Of a stretch of 64,000 nt of DNA, positions 18,594 to 27,095 are shown in pieces. A program made the translations under genes and the position numbers. The stretch is from Faecalicatena contorta (GTDB lineage Bacteria > Bacillota > Clostridia > Lachnospirales > Lachnospiraceae): assembly GCF_021531975.1 (NCBI RefSeq), contig NZ_JAFBIY010000002.1, forward strand, positions 278,061 through 342,060. The letters run 5' to 3'. Numbering within the stretch: the stretch's first letter is position 1; every line of letters starts with the position of its first letter. A model generated the notes under the pieces. The model was given only the letters and a program-made list of their open reading frames with translations, made no database searches and was not told the origin of the DNA.

Positions 18594-19883
18594 TTATTGT
18601 CCAGCTGCCTCTTTCATAGCTGCTACAAATCCTGCTCCGTCAACCTTACCAGCTGCAAGATTCAGTGTCTGCTCTGCAAGAACCGGTGTAAGGTCAACGT
18701 TGTTCTCAACACCTGCTGCCCAGTCATAGTATGATACTGTAGCATCGAAGTCATCCTTAACATCTGCCAGCTCTACAGGCCATGCATCTGCATTTGCCTT
18801 ATCTGTCGGGATGCAAAGAGCTTCCTCAGTCATCTGCTTGTCAAAGTCTCCAGTTGTGATGTATGTGATCAACTCGAAAGCTTCGTTTGCCATCTTGGAA
18901 TCTTTGTTGATTGCAAACACCTGGTTAGCGATGTTGTTTGCTGTATTATCATCTGTTCCGCCTTCTACAGATGGGTAGTTGAAGTATCCCCACTCAAGAT
19001 CTTCTGCTGCAGAAGCTTTTGCTTCATTTGGAAGCCATGAACCACAGATAACGATTGCAGCTTCACCTGGAGCGAATTCCTGATTCTGTCCTGCTGGATA
19101 TTTATTTTTTGCGATATTCTCAGAGAAGTAACCCTTCTTTGCGAAATCAGCAAAGCTTTCAGCTGCTGCAAGAACCTTTGGATCATCCCATGTTACGCTA
19201 ACGCCATTTACTTCTTCACCCATAACGAGAGATTTAACTCCGTCCTGTCCGATATATCTTGCAAGATGAAGTCCGATGAATGATGTCATATAAGCATCAT
19301 CAGCAGTAATCGGTGTAATACCAGCTTCTTTTAACTTAGCACAAGCTGCATCAAACTCTGCCCATGTTGCAGGAGCTGCTTCAATGCCTGCTTTAGCAAA
19401 TAATGTCTTGTTGTAGAAGAAACCAAAGATGGATGGCTGATAAGGAATCGTATGTAATGTGTTATCCCCATCATGTGTCTGTCCATAAGCATTACGTGCG
19501 ATTGCAAATAATGTCTCATTACCATGCTCAGCCTCATAATCTTTTGCGATGTCTTCAAGATCTAATAAGTATTTTCCCCAGGAACCATTTACGCGGTTAA
19601 CGTCTTCGTCGAATAAATCGATCTGCTGCTTTGCATCAAGTGCCGGCTGAAGTCCCTCTCTCTGTCCAGAACGCCCCTTGAACTGAACATCAACTTCAAC
19701 GCCTGTGTCCTCTGTGTATTTGGCAACTGCATCTTTGATTACCTTAGCCTGTGGCTCGTCCTCACTCCACATTGCCCAGTAAACAAGTTTTTTGCCGCCG
19801 TCATCCGACTTGCTTCCGCAGCCTACTGCCAATGATGCAACCATAGCTGCACACAGAAGCACACTTAAGATTTTCTTTTTCAT
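18594..19883 (-). CDS. ABC transporter sugar-binding lipoprotein (GNB/LNB importer)
   Basis: 429 residues. Lipoprotein signal MKKKILSVLLCAAMVASLAVGC with lipobox LAVGC. Family 1 extracellular solute-binding fold: LVYWAMWSEDEPQAKVI, VQFKGRSGQREGLQPALDA, and APGEAAIVICGSWLPNEA in the hinge/ligand region. It would capture the disaccharide at the cell surface. First gene of the operon running to galE. Upstream there is a good TATAAT (19919-19924) but no recognisable -35, consistent with control by the divergent AraC activator. Confidence 0.92.
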   Translation of the reverse strand: MKKKILSVLLCAAMVASLAVGCGSKSDDGGKKLVYWAMWSEDEPQAKVIKDAVAKYTEDTGVEVDVQFKGRSGQREGLQPALDAKQQIDLFDEDVNRVNGSWGKYLLDLEDIAKDYEAEHGNETLFAIARNAYGQTHDGDNTLHTIPYQPSIFGFFYNKTLFAKAGIEAAPATWAEFDAACAKLKEAGITPITADDAYMTSFIGLHLARYIGQDGVKSLVMGEEVNGVSVTWDDPKVLAAAESFADFAKKGYFSENIAKNKYPAGQNQEFAPGEAAIVICGSWLPNEAKASAAEDLEWGYFNYPSVEGGTDDNTANNIANQVFAINKDSKMANEAFELITYITTGDFDKQMTEEALCIPTDKANADAWPVELADVKDDFDATVSYYDWAAGVENNVDLTPVLAEQTLNLAAGKVDGAGFVAAMKEAAGQ

Positions 19884-19918
19884 AATACATTACCTCCTGT
19901 ATATGTTTTGATGAACTC

Positions 19919-19924
19919 ATTATA
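19919..19924 (-). promoter_or_regulatory. -10 element of the GNB/LNB operon promoter, -35 poor
   Basis: TATAAT on the minus strand, about 35 bases before the binding-protein start. The matching -35 position is not recognisable. AAGATAA-type repeats lie just upstream (19940-19960) and again near 20024, and could be AraC sites. Confidence 0.45.
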
Positions 19925-19989
19925 TTACAAAGTTGCACAAAAATCTTTATCTTATCTTTCCCATAGTTTGCATTATCTGCATTTTCTCT

Positions 19990-20018
19990 TTGATTTCCAT
20001 CCAAAAACAGTCTATAAT
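19990..20018 (+). promoter_or_regulatory. Promoter of the AraC regulator
   Basis: TTGATT (19990-19995), 17 bases, TATAAT (20013-20018), about 40 bases upstream of the regulator start. Confidence 0.7.
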
Positions 20019-20059
20019 ATTAGTTAAGATAAACAAAAAATGTCTGGTCGGAGGTTATT

Positions 20060-20974
20060 ATGGCATATAACGGCGTTCATCTGAAAAATTCCATTTCAAT
20101 AGGAAAGATTTTCAGCATCCATTATTTTGAATATATGAGCGACTTCTCCTTCGAAGGCGAATCCCACAACTTCTGGGAATTTATATGTGTCGACAAAGGC
20201 GAGGTCAGTGTCACTGCAGGAACTACATATGCAATATTAAAAAAAGGGGATATCGCCTTTCACCAGCCCAACGAATTCCACAATGTAAAGGCAACCGGAG
20301 AGATCGCCCCTAATCTTGTCGTCATTTCTTTCGAATGTCAGGATGAAGCAATGGACTTTTTCAGAAAGAAAGTATTAAAGATTGATGAAACAGAGCTCAA
20401 TCTTCTGGCAAATATTATTATGGAAGCCAGACGATGCTTTGACTGTCGTCTGGATAATCCTTATCTGGAAAATATGCCCCAAAAAGAAGAAGAATTATTT
20501 GGCGCCGAACAGATGATACGTCTCCATCTGGAGCACCTGCTCATCCATATGATCCGCAGATATTCCAATCCCATCGTCCTGCAGAAGAAGCTTCCGAAGT
20601 CCGCCACTTTGAAAGCTCCTCGGAACAAAAGCAACGAAGAAATATTCAACCGCGTTTCTGATTATATGGAAAACCACCTGGACAAGCATGTCACAATCGA
20701 ACAGATCTGCCGCGACAACCTGATCGGACGTTCCCAGCTTCAGAAGATTTTCAAAGAAAAGAGCGGACTTGGGATTATTGAATTTTTTTCCTATATGAAA
20801 ATAGAAGCAGCCAAGAAAATCATCCGGACAAATCGTATGAATTTCACACAGATTTCGGAACATCTTGGCTACACATCTATTCACTATTTCTCACGCCAGT
20901 TCAAAAAGGTAACCGGCATGACTCCTTCCGAGTATGCGTCTTCCATCAAAGCTATGGCAGACGGCAAATTTTAA
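20060..20974 (+). CDS. AraC family transcriptional regulator of the GNB/LNB cluster
   Basis: 304 residues. N-terminal cupin-type sensing domain (HNFWEFICVDKGEVSVTAG, KKGDIAFHQPNEFHNV) and a C-terminal double helix-turn-helix with HVTIEQICRDNLIGRSQLQKIFKEKSG and the AraC signature ISEHLGYTSIHYFSRQFKKVTGMTPSEY. Transcribed divergently from the transporter operon, so it is probably its activator in response to the disaccharide or a breakdown product. Its end overlaps the next, opposite gene by 4 bases. Confidence 0.93.
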   Translation: MAYNGVHLKNSISIGKIFSIHYFEYMSDFSFEGESHNFWEFICVDKGEVSVTAGTTYAILKKGDIAFHQPNEFHNVKATGEIAPNLVVISFECQDEAMDFFRKKVLKIDETELNLLANIIMEARRCFDCRLDNPYLENMPQKEEELFGAEQMIRLHLEHLLIHMIRRYSNPIVLQKKLPKSATLKAPRNKSNEEIFNRVSDYMENHLDKHVTIEQICRDNLIGRSQLQKIFKEKSGLGIIEFFSYMKIEAAKKIIRTNRMNFTQISEHLGYTSIHYFSRQFKKVTGMTPSEYASSIKAMADGKF

Positions 20975-21597
20975 TGCTTTCTTTTTACCAGCACTGCCGG
21001 AGCAAAATATTCCGGCAGATGGAAGCTCGGAATATCCGTCAGAATCGGGGAAAACGAAGCATAATGTTCAATTTCTTTCGTCTCTGATATCTTATAAAAG
21101 TTACAGGAGAACACACTTCCTTCTTCCAAGCATAGAGGACCATATATCTGCTCCAGAAGTGCCAGCGGTATATGCAGGCTTACGCTCCATTTACCTTCTT
21201 CCGTTTCGGCCTTACATGAAAACGCTTCATATTCTTCCGCAGTAAAATAAGTTCGATAGGTACGCTCTTTGCCAAATGCCGCCAGAAGAGCCCCATTGGC
21301 ATTTGCCTCCAGATTAATATATACAGCTCCTGATGCCATATTTTTCGCCGGTTCAAACATCAGGAACGCTTCCATCGCGCTGTCTCTGTATACAGGATCC
21401 TTATCTTCCTTATACTGCCGAAGCGGATCTGCCTCTTCACACACCATCTTCAAATAAAAACCATCCTGCGGCACAAATCCCAGATATCCATAAGTATCCG
21501 GAATTTTTTTCGTTCCCCATAACAATTTATCCACACGAAACGGCTCTACACTCTCCAGTTCATCTGGTTTACTGATCATTTCCACTTCCAACAACAT
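20971..21597 (-). CDS. Carbohydrate-binding family 9-like protein
   Basis: 208 residues, no signal peptide, so probably cytosolic. The layout resembles CBM9-like/DOMON-type sandwich domains: an early strand with VDKLLWGTKKIPDTYGYLGF, DSAMEAFLMFEP in the middle, YINLEANANGALLAAFG, and a late GSVFSCNFYKISE. Such stand-alone proteins are frequent beside glycan-phosphorylase genes; their role is not established and I assign none. It lies between the AraC gene and the phosphorylase, on the minus strand, with its own promoter (21645-21673). Confidence 0.7.
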   Translation of the reverse strand: MLLEVEMISKPDELESVEPFRVDKLLWGTKKIPDTYGYLGFVPQDGFYLKMVCEEADPLRQYKEDKDPVYRDSAMEAFLMFEPAKNMASGAVYINLEANANGALLAAFGKERTYRTYFTAEEYEAFSCKAETEEGKWSVSLHIPLALLEQIYGPLCLEEGSVFSCNFYKISETKEIEHYASFSPILTDIPSFHLPEYFAPAVLVKRKH

Positions 21598-21644
21598 AAA
21601 AATACACCTCTCTTTCCCAGTTCACACTCTATCTGTCTACTTTA

Positions 21645-21673
21645 AATATAACAAACCTTTTTTCCGATTGCAA
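21645..21673 (-). promoter_or_regulatory. Promoter of the CBM9-like gene
   Basis: On the minus strand TTGCAA (21673-21668), 17 bases, TATATT (21650-21645). Confidence 0.6.
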
Positions 21674-21711
21674 GCACGCCAAATGTGCAAAAAAAGCAGA
21701 CAATTGTGCTA

Positions 21712-21740
21712 TTGAAATATCAAGAAATATTACATATACT
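21712..21740 (+). promoter_or_regulatory. Promoter of the GH112 phosphorylase gene
   Basis: TTGAAA (21712-21717), 17 bases, TATACT (21735-21740). GCAC...GTGC repeats in the 40 bases upstream (21672-21710) could be regulator sites shared with the divergent CBM9-like promoter. Confidence 0.65.
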
Positions 21741-21776
21741 TTTGATAAAGAATACCAAATAAACAGGGAGGTTATT

Positions 21777-23933
21777 ATGTCAAAAACAAAAGGACGAGTT
21801 ACATTACCAAGCGAATCCAACTTTCTGAAAGGAACACAGGAAATGCTTGACCGTTGGGGAGCGGACGCACTTCGCGACAGTGATGGGACCAAACTTGATG
21901 ACGCAACCAAAGCTCTGGATGCCAGAATATATACCACATATTTTGTAGCCCGGGGCCATAATGAATTTGCAAAGGAACATATGGACGAATGCCAGCAGAT
22001 GCTTCTCATGTCCAGACACAATACAGCATTAGATTCATCTCTTTCCATTGACTTTATGGAAGGTTATTACCGTGAACAGATCATCCCGGATTATATTCAT
22101 GATCCTCGGAAATGGTGGGAAGTTATTGACCGCACAACCGGCGAAATTGTCCCTGTCTCCAACTGGACTGTAGATACAGAAAACAATCTGGTTACGATTA
22201 CAGATGCTGTACCGTTCCATGAATATACGGTATCTTTCTTCGTATATGCCATCTGGGATCCGACACAGATGTACAATCACATTACAAACAACTGGGGAGA
22301 CAAGCCGCATGACATTCCATTTGATATACGCCAGAGTAATTCCGGCACTTTCGCAAAGGACTATCTGAAGCAATGGCTGATCGAAAACCCGGATACAGAC
22401 GTCGTAAGATTCACTACATTTTTCTATCACTTTACACTTGTCTTTAATGAGCAGGCAAAGGAAAAATTCGTTGACTGGTTTGGATACGGTGCAACGATAT
22501 CCATTAAGGCTCTGGAGGAATTTGAAAGAGAATATGGCTATGCGCTTCGTCCGGAAGATATCGTAGATAATGGTTACTACAACACCACATTCCGTGTGCC
22601 TACAAAAGCATATCGCGATTATATGGACTTCATCCAGCGTTTCGTTGCCCAAAGAGCCAAAGAACTGGTAGATATCGTACATGATGCAGGCCGTGAAGCA
22701 ATGATGTTCCTGGGCGACAACTGGATCGGAACCGAACCGTACGGTCCATATTTTAAAAATATCGGTCTGGACGCGGTGGTAGGAAGCGTAGGCGGTGGTG
22801 CAACACTTCGCCTGATTTCAGATATCCCCGGGGTAAAATATACAGAAGGACGTTTCCTTCCCTATTTCTTCCCGGATACATTCTATGAAGGAAATGATCC
22901 GTGCATCGAAGCCATTGAAAACTGGCTGAGCGCAAGACGTGCTCTGATGCGTAATCCGGTAGACAGAATCGGCTATGGCGGATACTTAAGCCTCGCTTAC
23001 AAGTTCCCGGCATTTGTGGATTACATCGAAAAAGTAACCGATGAATTCCGTCTTATCTATGATAATGTAAAAGGCCAGAAGCCTTACTGTGGTCTGAAAG
23101 TAGGCATTCTGAATTCATGGGGAAGCCTCCGATCCTGGCAGCCATATATGGTCGCTCACGCACTGTGGTATAAGCAGACCTATTCCTATTTTGGCATTCT
23201 GGAATCCCTAAGCGGCGCAGCGGTAGACGTTGCATTCTTAAGCTTTGACGAGATTCGCGAAAACGGTGTTCCGTCTGATATTGATGTTATTATCAATGCC
23301 GGCGATGCCATGACTGCATTCTCCGGCGGCGAAGAATGGCTGGACGAAAAGCTCATTACCGCTATGCGCAAATGGGTATACGAGGGAGGCGGAATTATCG
23401 GTGTCGGCGAACCGACTGCAGTTCACCACGGCGGTCGTTTCTTCCAGCTGGCAGATATCTTCGGTGTTGATAAGGAACTTGGCTTTACTTTATCCACAGA
23501 CAAGTATTTTAAAGATGCTGTAGATGCACACTTTATAACCGAAGACCACACCGGCAGCTTTGATTTTGGCGAAAGCAAGCATGATATTTATGCTCTCACC
23601 GGAGATACCGAAATACTGGAGTATTCAAACAACGAAGTACATATGGCCGCTCACGAGTACGGCAAAGGCCGCGGTGTATATATAGCTGGTCTCCCGTACA
23701 GTTACGAGAACACACGGCTTCTCATGCGGGCAATGTACTATGCGGCACATAAGGAAGACAGCTATCATATATGGTATGCCGACAACCTGAACTGTGAGGT
23801 AAACGCATATCCAGAAAACGGTAAATATGCAATATTAAACAACTCCAACGAAACACAGGTTACAAATTTCTATGACGGAGAGGGAAACTGCGAGACGATT
23901 ACATTAGAACCATGTGAAATTCTGTGGAGATAA
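21777..23933 (+). CDS. lnbP: 1,3-beta-galactosyl-N-acetylhexosamine phosphorylase (GH112)
   Basis: 718 residues, the family length. It starts GRVTLPSESNFLKGTQEMLDRWGADALRDSDG, typical of GH112, and has the (beta/alpha)8 barrel, with Asp314 in FLGDNWIGTE matching the position of the general acid (Asp313) known from the bifidobacterial enzyme. It phosphorolyses lacto-N-biose and/or galacto-N-biose to galactose-1-P and GlcNAc/GalNAc in the cytosol. No signal peptide. It forms a short operon with the metallo-beta-lactamase gene 23 bases downstream. Preference between LNB (milk) and GNB (mucin) cannot be read directly. Confidence 0.96.
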   Translation: MSKTKGRVTLPSESNFLKGTQEMLDRWGADALRDSDGTKLDDATKALDARIYTTYFVARGHNEFAKEHMDECQQMLLMSRHNTALDSSLSIDFMEGYYREQIIPDYIHDPRKWWEVIDRTTGEIVPVSNWTVDTENNLVTITDAVPFHEYTVSFFVYAIWDPTQMYNHITNNWGDKPHDIPFDIRQSNSGTFAKDYLKQWLIENPDTDVVRFTTFFYHFTLVFNEQAKEKFVDWFGYGATISIKALEEFEREYGYALRPEDIVDNGYYNTTFRVPTKAYRDYMDFIQRFVAQRAKELVDIVHDAGREAMMFLGDNWIGTEPYGPYFKNIGLDAVVGSVGGGATLRLISDIPGVKYTEGRFLPYFFPDTFYEGNDPCIEAIENWLSARRALMRNPVDRIGYGGYLSLAYKFPAFVDYIEKVTDEFRLIYDNVKGQKPYCGLKVGILNSWGSLRSWQPYMVAHALWYKQTYSYFGILESLSGAAVDVAFLSFDEIRENGVPSDIDVIINAGDAMTAFSGGEEWLDEKLITAMRKWVYEGGGIIGVGEPTAVHHGGRFFQLADIFGVDKELGFTLSTDKYFKDAVDAHFITEDHTGSFDFGESKHDIYALTGDTEILEYSNNEVHMAAHEYGKGRGVYIAGLPYSYENTRLLMRAMYYAAHKEDSYHIWYADNLNCEVNAYPENGKYAILNNSNETQVTNFYDGEGNCETITLEPCEILWR

Positions 23934-23956
23934 ATGAGCAGTCTGGAGAATACATC

Positions 23957-24757
23957 ATGATATTAACAATACTGGGAACCGGTAATGCGGCTGTGACAGA
24001 ATGCTATAATACTTGTTTTGCCTTATCCGATACAGGCAGACACTTTCTGACAGACGCAGGCGGCGGAAACCGCATTTTGAAAATATTAAAAGATACCGGC
24101 ATTGACATTGCAGATATACACGACATCTTTGTGACCCATGAACATGTGGACCATGTTCTTGGCATCATCTGGCTCATCCGTATCATCGGGCAGCGTATGA
24201 ATCAGGGGAAATATGACGGCGAGCTAAGAATATACTGCCACGAAGAGCTTGCTGAAAAGATTCAGGCGATCGCAAATATGACGATCCAGCAGAAAGTCTG
24301 CAGACACATGGGCGAAAGGATCCATTTCGACATCGTCTGTGATGGAGACTCCCGACGTATCCTCGACTGCCCGGTCACATTCTTTGACATTGGCTCTACA
24401 AAAGCAAAGCAATTTGGCTTCACGATGCTGCTGCCTGACGGACAGAAGTTCACCTGCGTCGGTGATGAACCTTACAACGAAGCCAACATCGATCATGTAA
24501 AGGGAAGTGACTGGCTCCTGCACGAAGCATTCTGTCTGTTTGAAGAAGCGGACAAGTTCAGCCCTTACGAAAAACACCACAGCACCGTAAAAGAAGCCTG
24601 CGAACTTGCCGAAAGCCTTGGAATCCCCAACCTTCTTCTATATCATACAGAGGAGACACATCTCTCTGAGAGGAAAAGGCTCTATACCGAGGAAGGGCAG
24701 AGATACTTTCACGGAAATCTGTATGTGCCAGACGATCTGGAAAGTTTTGAACTGTAA
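23957..24757 (+). CDS. Metallo-beta-lactamase fold hydrolase (RNase Z/phosphodiesterase-like)
   Basis: 266 residues from the ATG at 23957, which has a GGAG site; an in-frame ATG at 23924 lies inside the phosphorylase end. The metal-binding motif THEHVDH follows an early LGTGNAAVTECYNTCF. Later metal ligands fall in GDEPYN and EKHHSTVKEA, and YHTEETH comes near the C-terminus. This is the RNase Z-like branch. Its place directly after lnbP suggests a role tied to the glycan locus, but the substrate is unknown. Confidence 0.8.
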   Translation: MILTILGTGNAAVTECYNTCFALSDTGRHFLTDAGGGNRILKILKDTGIDIADIHDIFVTHEHVDHVLGIIWLIRIIGQRMNQGKYDGELRIYCHEELAEKIQAIANMTIQQKVCRHMGERIHFDIVCDGDSRRILDCPVTFFDIGSTKAKQFGFTMLLPDGQKFTCVGDEPYNEANIDHVKGSDWLLHEAFCLFEEADKFSPYEKHHSTVKEACELAESLGIPNLLLYHTEETHLSERKRLYTEEGQRYFHGNLYVPDDLESFEL

Positions 24758-24800
24758 AAAAAGGACGTTGCATTCCTGCAGCGTCCTTAATGTTTTCTCG
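24757..24800. terminator. Bidirectional terminator between the glycan cluster and rpsR
   Basis: AAGGACGTTGCA pairs with TGCAGCGTCCTT around a TTCC loop. On the minus strand eight T residues follow, the stronger direction, serving rpsF-ssb-rpsR. Confidence 0.85.
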
Positions 24801-24806
24801 TATCGA

Positions 24807-25073
24807 TTAATCCTGTACGTATGGCATAAGAGCGATGTGACGTGCTCTCTTGATTGCTACTGTAAGAGCTCTCTGATGCTTAGCACAGTTACCTGTAATT
24901 CTTCTTGGAAGGATTTTTCCTCTTTCAGAGATGTACTTTCTTAACTTTGCTACATCCTTGTAATCGATTTCATTGTTCTCTTTTCCACAGAACACACATA
25001 CTTTTTTTCTTCTGCGTCCGCCGCCTCTTCTCTTGAAGCCGCCTTCCGGACGATTACCTTTATCGTAAGCCAT
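24807..25073 (-). CDS. rpsR: Small-subunit ribosomal protein S18
   Basis: 88 residues with [45 protein letters not shown], the S18 core including a cysteine pair of the zinc-binding form. A Gly/Arg/Lys-rich N-terminus precedes it. Last gene of the rpsF-ssb-rpsR operon; the spacer to ssb carries intergenic repeat B. Confidence 0.98.
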   Translation of the reverse strand: MAYDKGNRPEGGFKRRGGGRRRKKVCVFCGKENNEIDYKDVAKLRKYISERGKILPRRITGNCAKHQRALTVAIKRARHIALMPYVQD

Positions 25074-25103
25074 CTTTATTACCTCCTATTATTAATCAAT
25101 GAA

Positions 25104-25200
25104 GTTCTTTTCCCTAGGCTCGAAAATACCTCGCCAAAGGAAAAGAACGACCTCGCACTAAGCTCATACTGCGCCTGCGGCTTGTATTCGCTAAGTTGCT
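25104..25200. repeat. Intergenic repeat element B (between ssb and rpsR)
   Basis: Bounded at its left by a perfect 10-bp inverted repeat (GTTCTTTTCC 25104-25113 and GGAAAAGAAC 25139-25148) enclosing CTAGGCTCGAAAATACCTCG. It continues with CCTCGCACTAAGCTCA and a second hairpin. The order and sequence match element A at 5781-5880. Confidence 0.6.
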
Positions 25201-25206
25201 TTCGGT

Positions 25207-25659
25207 CTAGTTAAATGGGAGCTCTTCATCTATTCCATCCGGAATATTCATGAAGCCGTCACCTGCATCAGAAACTGGTGCCGGAGCCGGTGCGGATGCT
25301 GCGCGGAAACCGCCTGCATTAGCATCACTTGTTGCTTTGCTTTCAGCAAACTCCTGATCCTCTACCACAACATCTGTTGTATACACTTTCTGACCGTCTC
25401 TGTTGGTATAACTTCCTGTCTGGATACGTCCGGTTACGATAACCTTCAGTCCCTGGCGGAAATACTTCTCTGCGAACTCAGCGCTTCTTCCAAAAGCAAC
25501 ACAGCTGATAAAGTCAGCGCTCTGCTCATTGTCATTGCTTCTTCTGAATCTGCGGTCAACTGCTAATGTGTATCTCGCAATTGCAAGAGAGCCTTCTCCC
25601 TGTGAATATCTTACCTCAGGGTCTCTCGTTAAGCGTCCCATTAAAATTACTTTATTCAT
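25207..25659 (-). CDS. ssb: Single-stranded DNA-binding protein
   Basis: 150 residues. OB fold starting MNKVILMGRLTRDPEVRYSQG, a low-complexity Ala/Pro linker and the acidic C-terminal tip DGIDEELPFN used to recruit replication and repair proteins. Chromosomal copy, second in the rpsF-ssb-rpsR operon. A second, degenerate ssb tail is found in the mobile island at 59091-59228. Confidence 0.98.
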   Translation of the reverse strand: MNKVILMGRLTRDPEVRYSQGEGSLAIARYTLAVDRRFRRSNDNEQSADFISCVAFGRSAEFAEKYFRQGLKVIVTGRIQTGSYTNRDGQKVYTTDVVVEDQEFAESKATSDANAGGFRAASAPAPAPVSDAGDGFMNIPDGIDEELPFN

Positions 25660-25680
25660 AAAATTACCTCTGCTTCCTGC

Positions 25681-25968
25681 TTAAGCATCCTGTCTAACGC
25701 ACAAATATCTGATGACATTATCCATGATGCGAATTCTCTTCTCGATTTCGCCTGGAGTTCCTGCCTCAGCTTCGAAGTGGATGAAGTAGTAATATGCTTC
25801 TTTCATCTTCTGAATTTCGTAAGCAAGTCTCTTCTTACCCCATTCATCAACGTCAGAGATCTGACCACCGAAACGCTCAACTAAAGCTTTTACTTTTTCG
25901 ATAACCTGTGCTCTTTCGTCATCTTCGATTTTTGCACTGACAACAACAGCTAATTCATATTTGTTCAT
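25681..25968 (-). CDS. rpsF: Small-subunit ribosomal protein S6
   Basis: 95 residues starting MNKYELAVVVSAKIEDDERAQVIEKV, with GKKRLAYEIQKMKEAYY and FEAEAGTPGEIEKRIRIMD. It pairs with S18 in the 30S platform. First gene of the operon, preceded by a leader with a GC-rich hairpin (about 26000-26025) that might be an S6:S18 autoregulatory site, though I could not confirm the conserved motif. Confidence 0.98.
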   Translation of the reverse strand: MNKYELAVVVSAKIEDDERAQVIEKVKALVERFGGQISDVDEWGKKRLAYEIQKMKEAYYYFIHFEAEAGTPGEIEKRIRIMDNVIRYLCVRQDA

Positions 25969-26097
25969 GTCGTCTGCACCTCCTTCTGGTCTTTTGGCCC
26001 CCGCTCAGCTTATGTGGGAGCAAGGATTTTTCCGTCATATAGCTGACAGAAAACAATGTATCACGAGTTAATATGATAGCATAATCTTTCGCCTGTT

Positions 26098-26286
26098 TCA
26101 AGCCTTTTTCTTCAAATCTTTTGTATTTTTTTCAACCAGACGGCGGGCGATCATGATCTGATGTCCGCACCCCATACATTTTAATCTGAAATCCGCTCCT
26201 ACGCGGAGTATTTCCCACTCTTTACTGCCACATGGGTGGGGTTTCTTCATCGTCACAACATCTCCGACTTCATAGATATATCCCAT
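26098..26286 (-). CDS. DUF951 family protein
   Basis: 62 residues with the family pattern KKPHPCGSKEWEILRVGADFRLKCMGCGHQIM: a CG and a CxxC suggest a small metal-binding fold. Function unknown; in Firmicutes it is often near replication or ribosomal genes. It starts one base after the sortase stop, so the two are co-transcribed. Confidence 0.9.
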   Translation of the reverse strand: MGYIYEVGDVVTMKKPHPCGSKEWEILRVGADFRLKCMGCGHQIMIARRLVEKNTKDLKKKA

Positions 26287-26287
26287 G

Positions 26288-27082
26288 CTAATTCTCCTTT
26301 AACACTACATCTTTTTCTTTCACTCCGCGAACGACAATTCTGTGATTGTCACTTTCTCTGGTACAGGTTGACAGTGTAACGATCGTATCATTTACGCCGA
26401 CTTCCACACCGGTATCATAATCTGCATCTGCCTTTGTCATGTCCAGGAACTTCTGATATTCTTCGGTAGATGCAAATGTTGTCAGATATGTATCCGAGGT
26501 ATCTTCCACTATTGCGACAGAATAAATATGATAAGTAAGCTCCCGTCCATCCGGTGTATAGATGTAGAAATAAGGGTTCTTCTCCCAGAATGCCTTATCC
26601 TTATAATCTTCCAGTTTACGGAACATAGAGCCATCCTTCATACGATGTCCGTAAATAATGGAATTGCAGTCATTAAAATCGGGATGATTCCCAACATTTA
26701 AAAAGATCGCACCCAGTGTATTCTCATTTGCAGAAAATGTCTGATGCAGGTACTGTTCATTGTCCTTACCCTGTACAATAGGATAATTGATGATCTCCGG
26801 TTCCGGATAGAAACGAATCCAGCCGATCGTATCTGCATTTGTTTCTTTCAGTGCATCAAAATCTACGCGAAATCCGCCTTCCGGCTTTCCATTTTCGATA
26901 GCAAGTTCCTGGATATCTTCATATTCGCTCCGCCCGTCCAGATAACCTTTGGCAATGCGGAACAGCTGAAATCCCGACACGAGAAATACTGCCAGAGCAA
27001 CGAGCAATATGATCGTCGACAAAATACCTGCTTTCTTCTTTTTCTTACGTCTCCCTCTATGGGGCTTTCTTCTCTCTTCCAT
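26288..27082 (-). CDS. srtB: Class B sortase
   Basis: 264 residues. A basic N-terminus (KPHRGRRKKKKKAG), one membrane anchor (about residues 19-41), and the sortase domain with His146 in IIYGHRM, Cys240 in TLSTC and Arg248 in NHRIV, forming the catalytic triad. It would cleave a sorting signal of surface proteins and attach them to the cell wall or link pili. No substrate with a recognisable sorting motif is beside it. It overlaps the DUF951 gene in operon fashion. Confidence 0.93.
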   Translation of the reverse strand: MEERRKPHRGRRKKKKKAGILSTIILLVALAVFLVSGFQLFRIAKGYLDGRSEYEDIQELAIENGKPEGGFRVDFDALKETNADTIGWIRFYPEPEIINYPIVQGKDNEQYLHQTFSANENTLGAIFLNVGNHPDFNDCNSIIYGHRMKDGSMFRKLEDYKDKAFWEKNPYFYIYTPDGRELTYHIYSVAIVEDTSDTYLTTFASTEEYQKFLDMTKADADYDTGVEVGVNDTIVTLSTCTRESDNHRIVVRGVKEKDVVLKEN

Positions 27083-27095
27083 ATCGGTCTCCCTT

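Noticed and set aside
25969..26097. Possible S6:S18 autoregulatory leader upstream of rpsF
   Set aside because: A GC-rich hairpin is present, but I could not match the conserved motif of the class with confidence, so it is mentioned only under rpsF.
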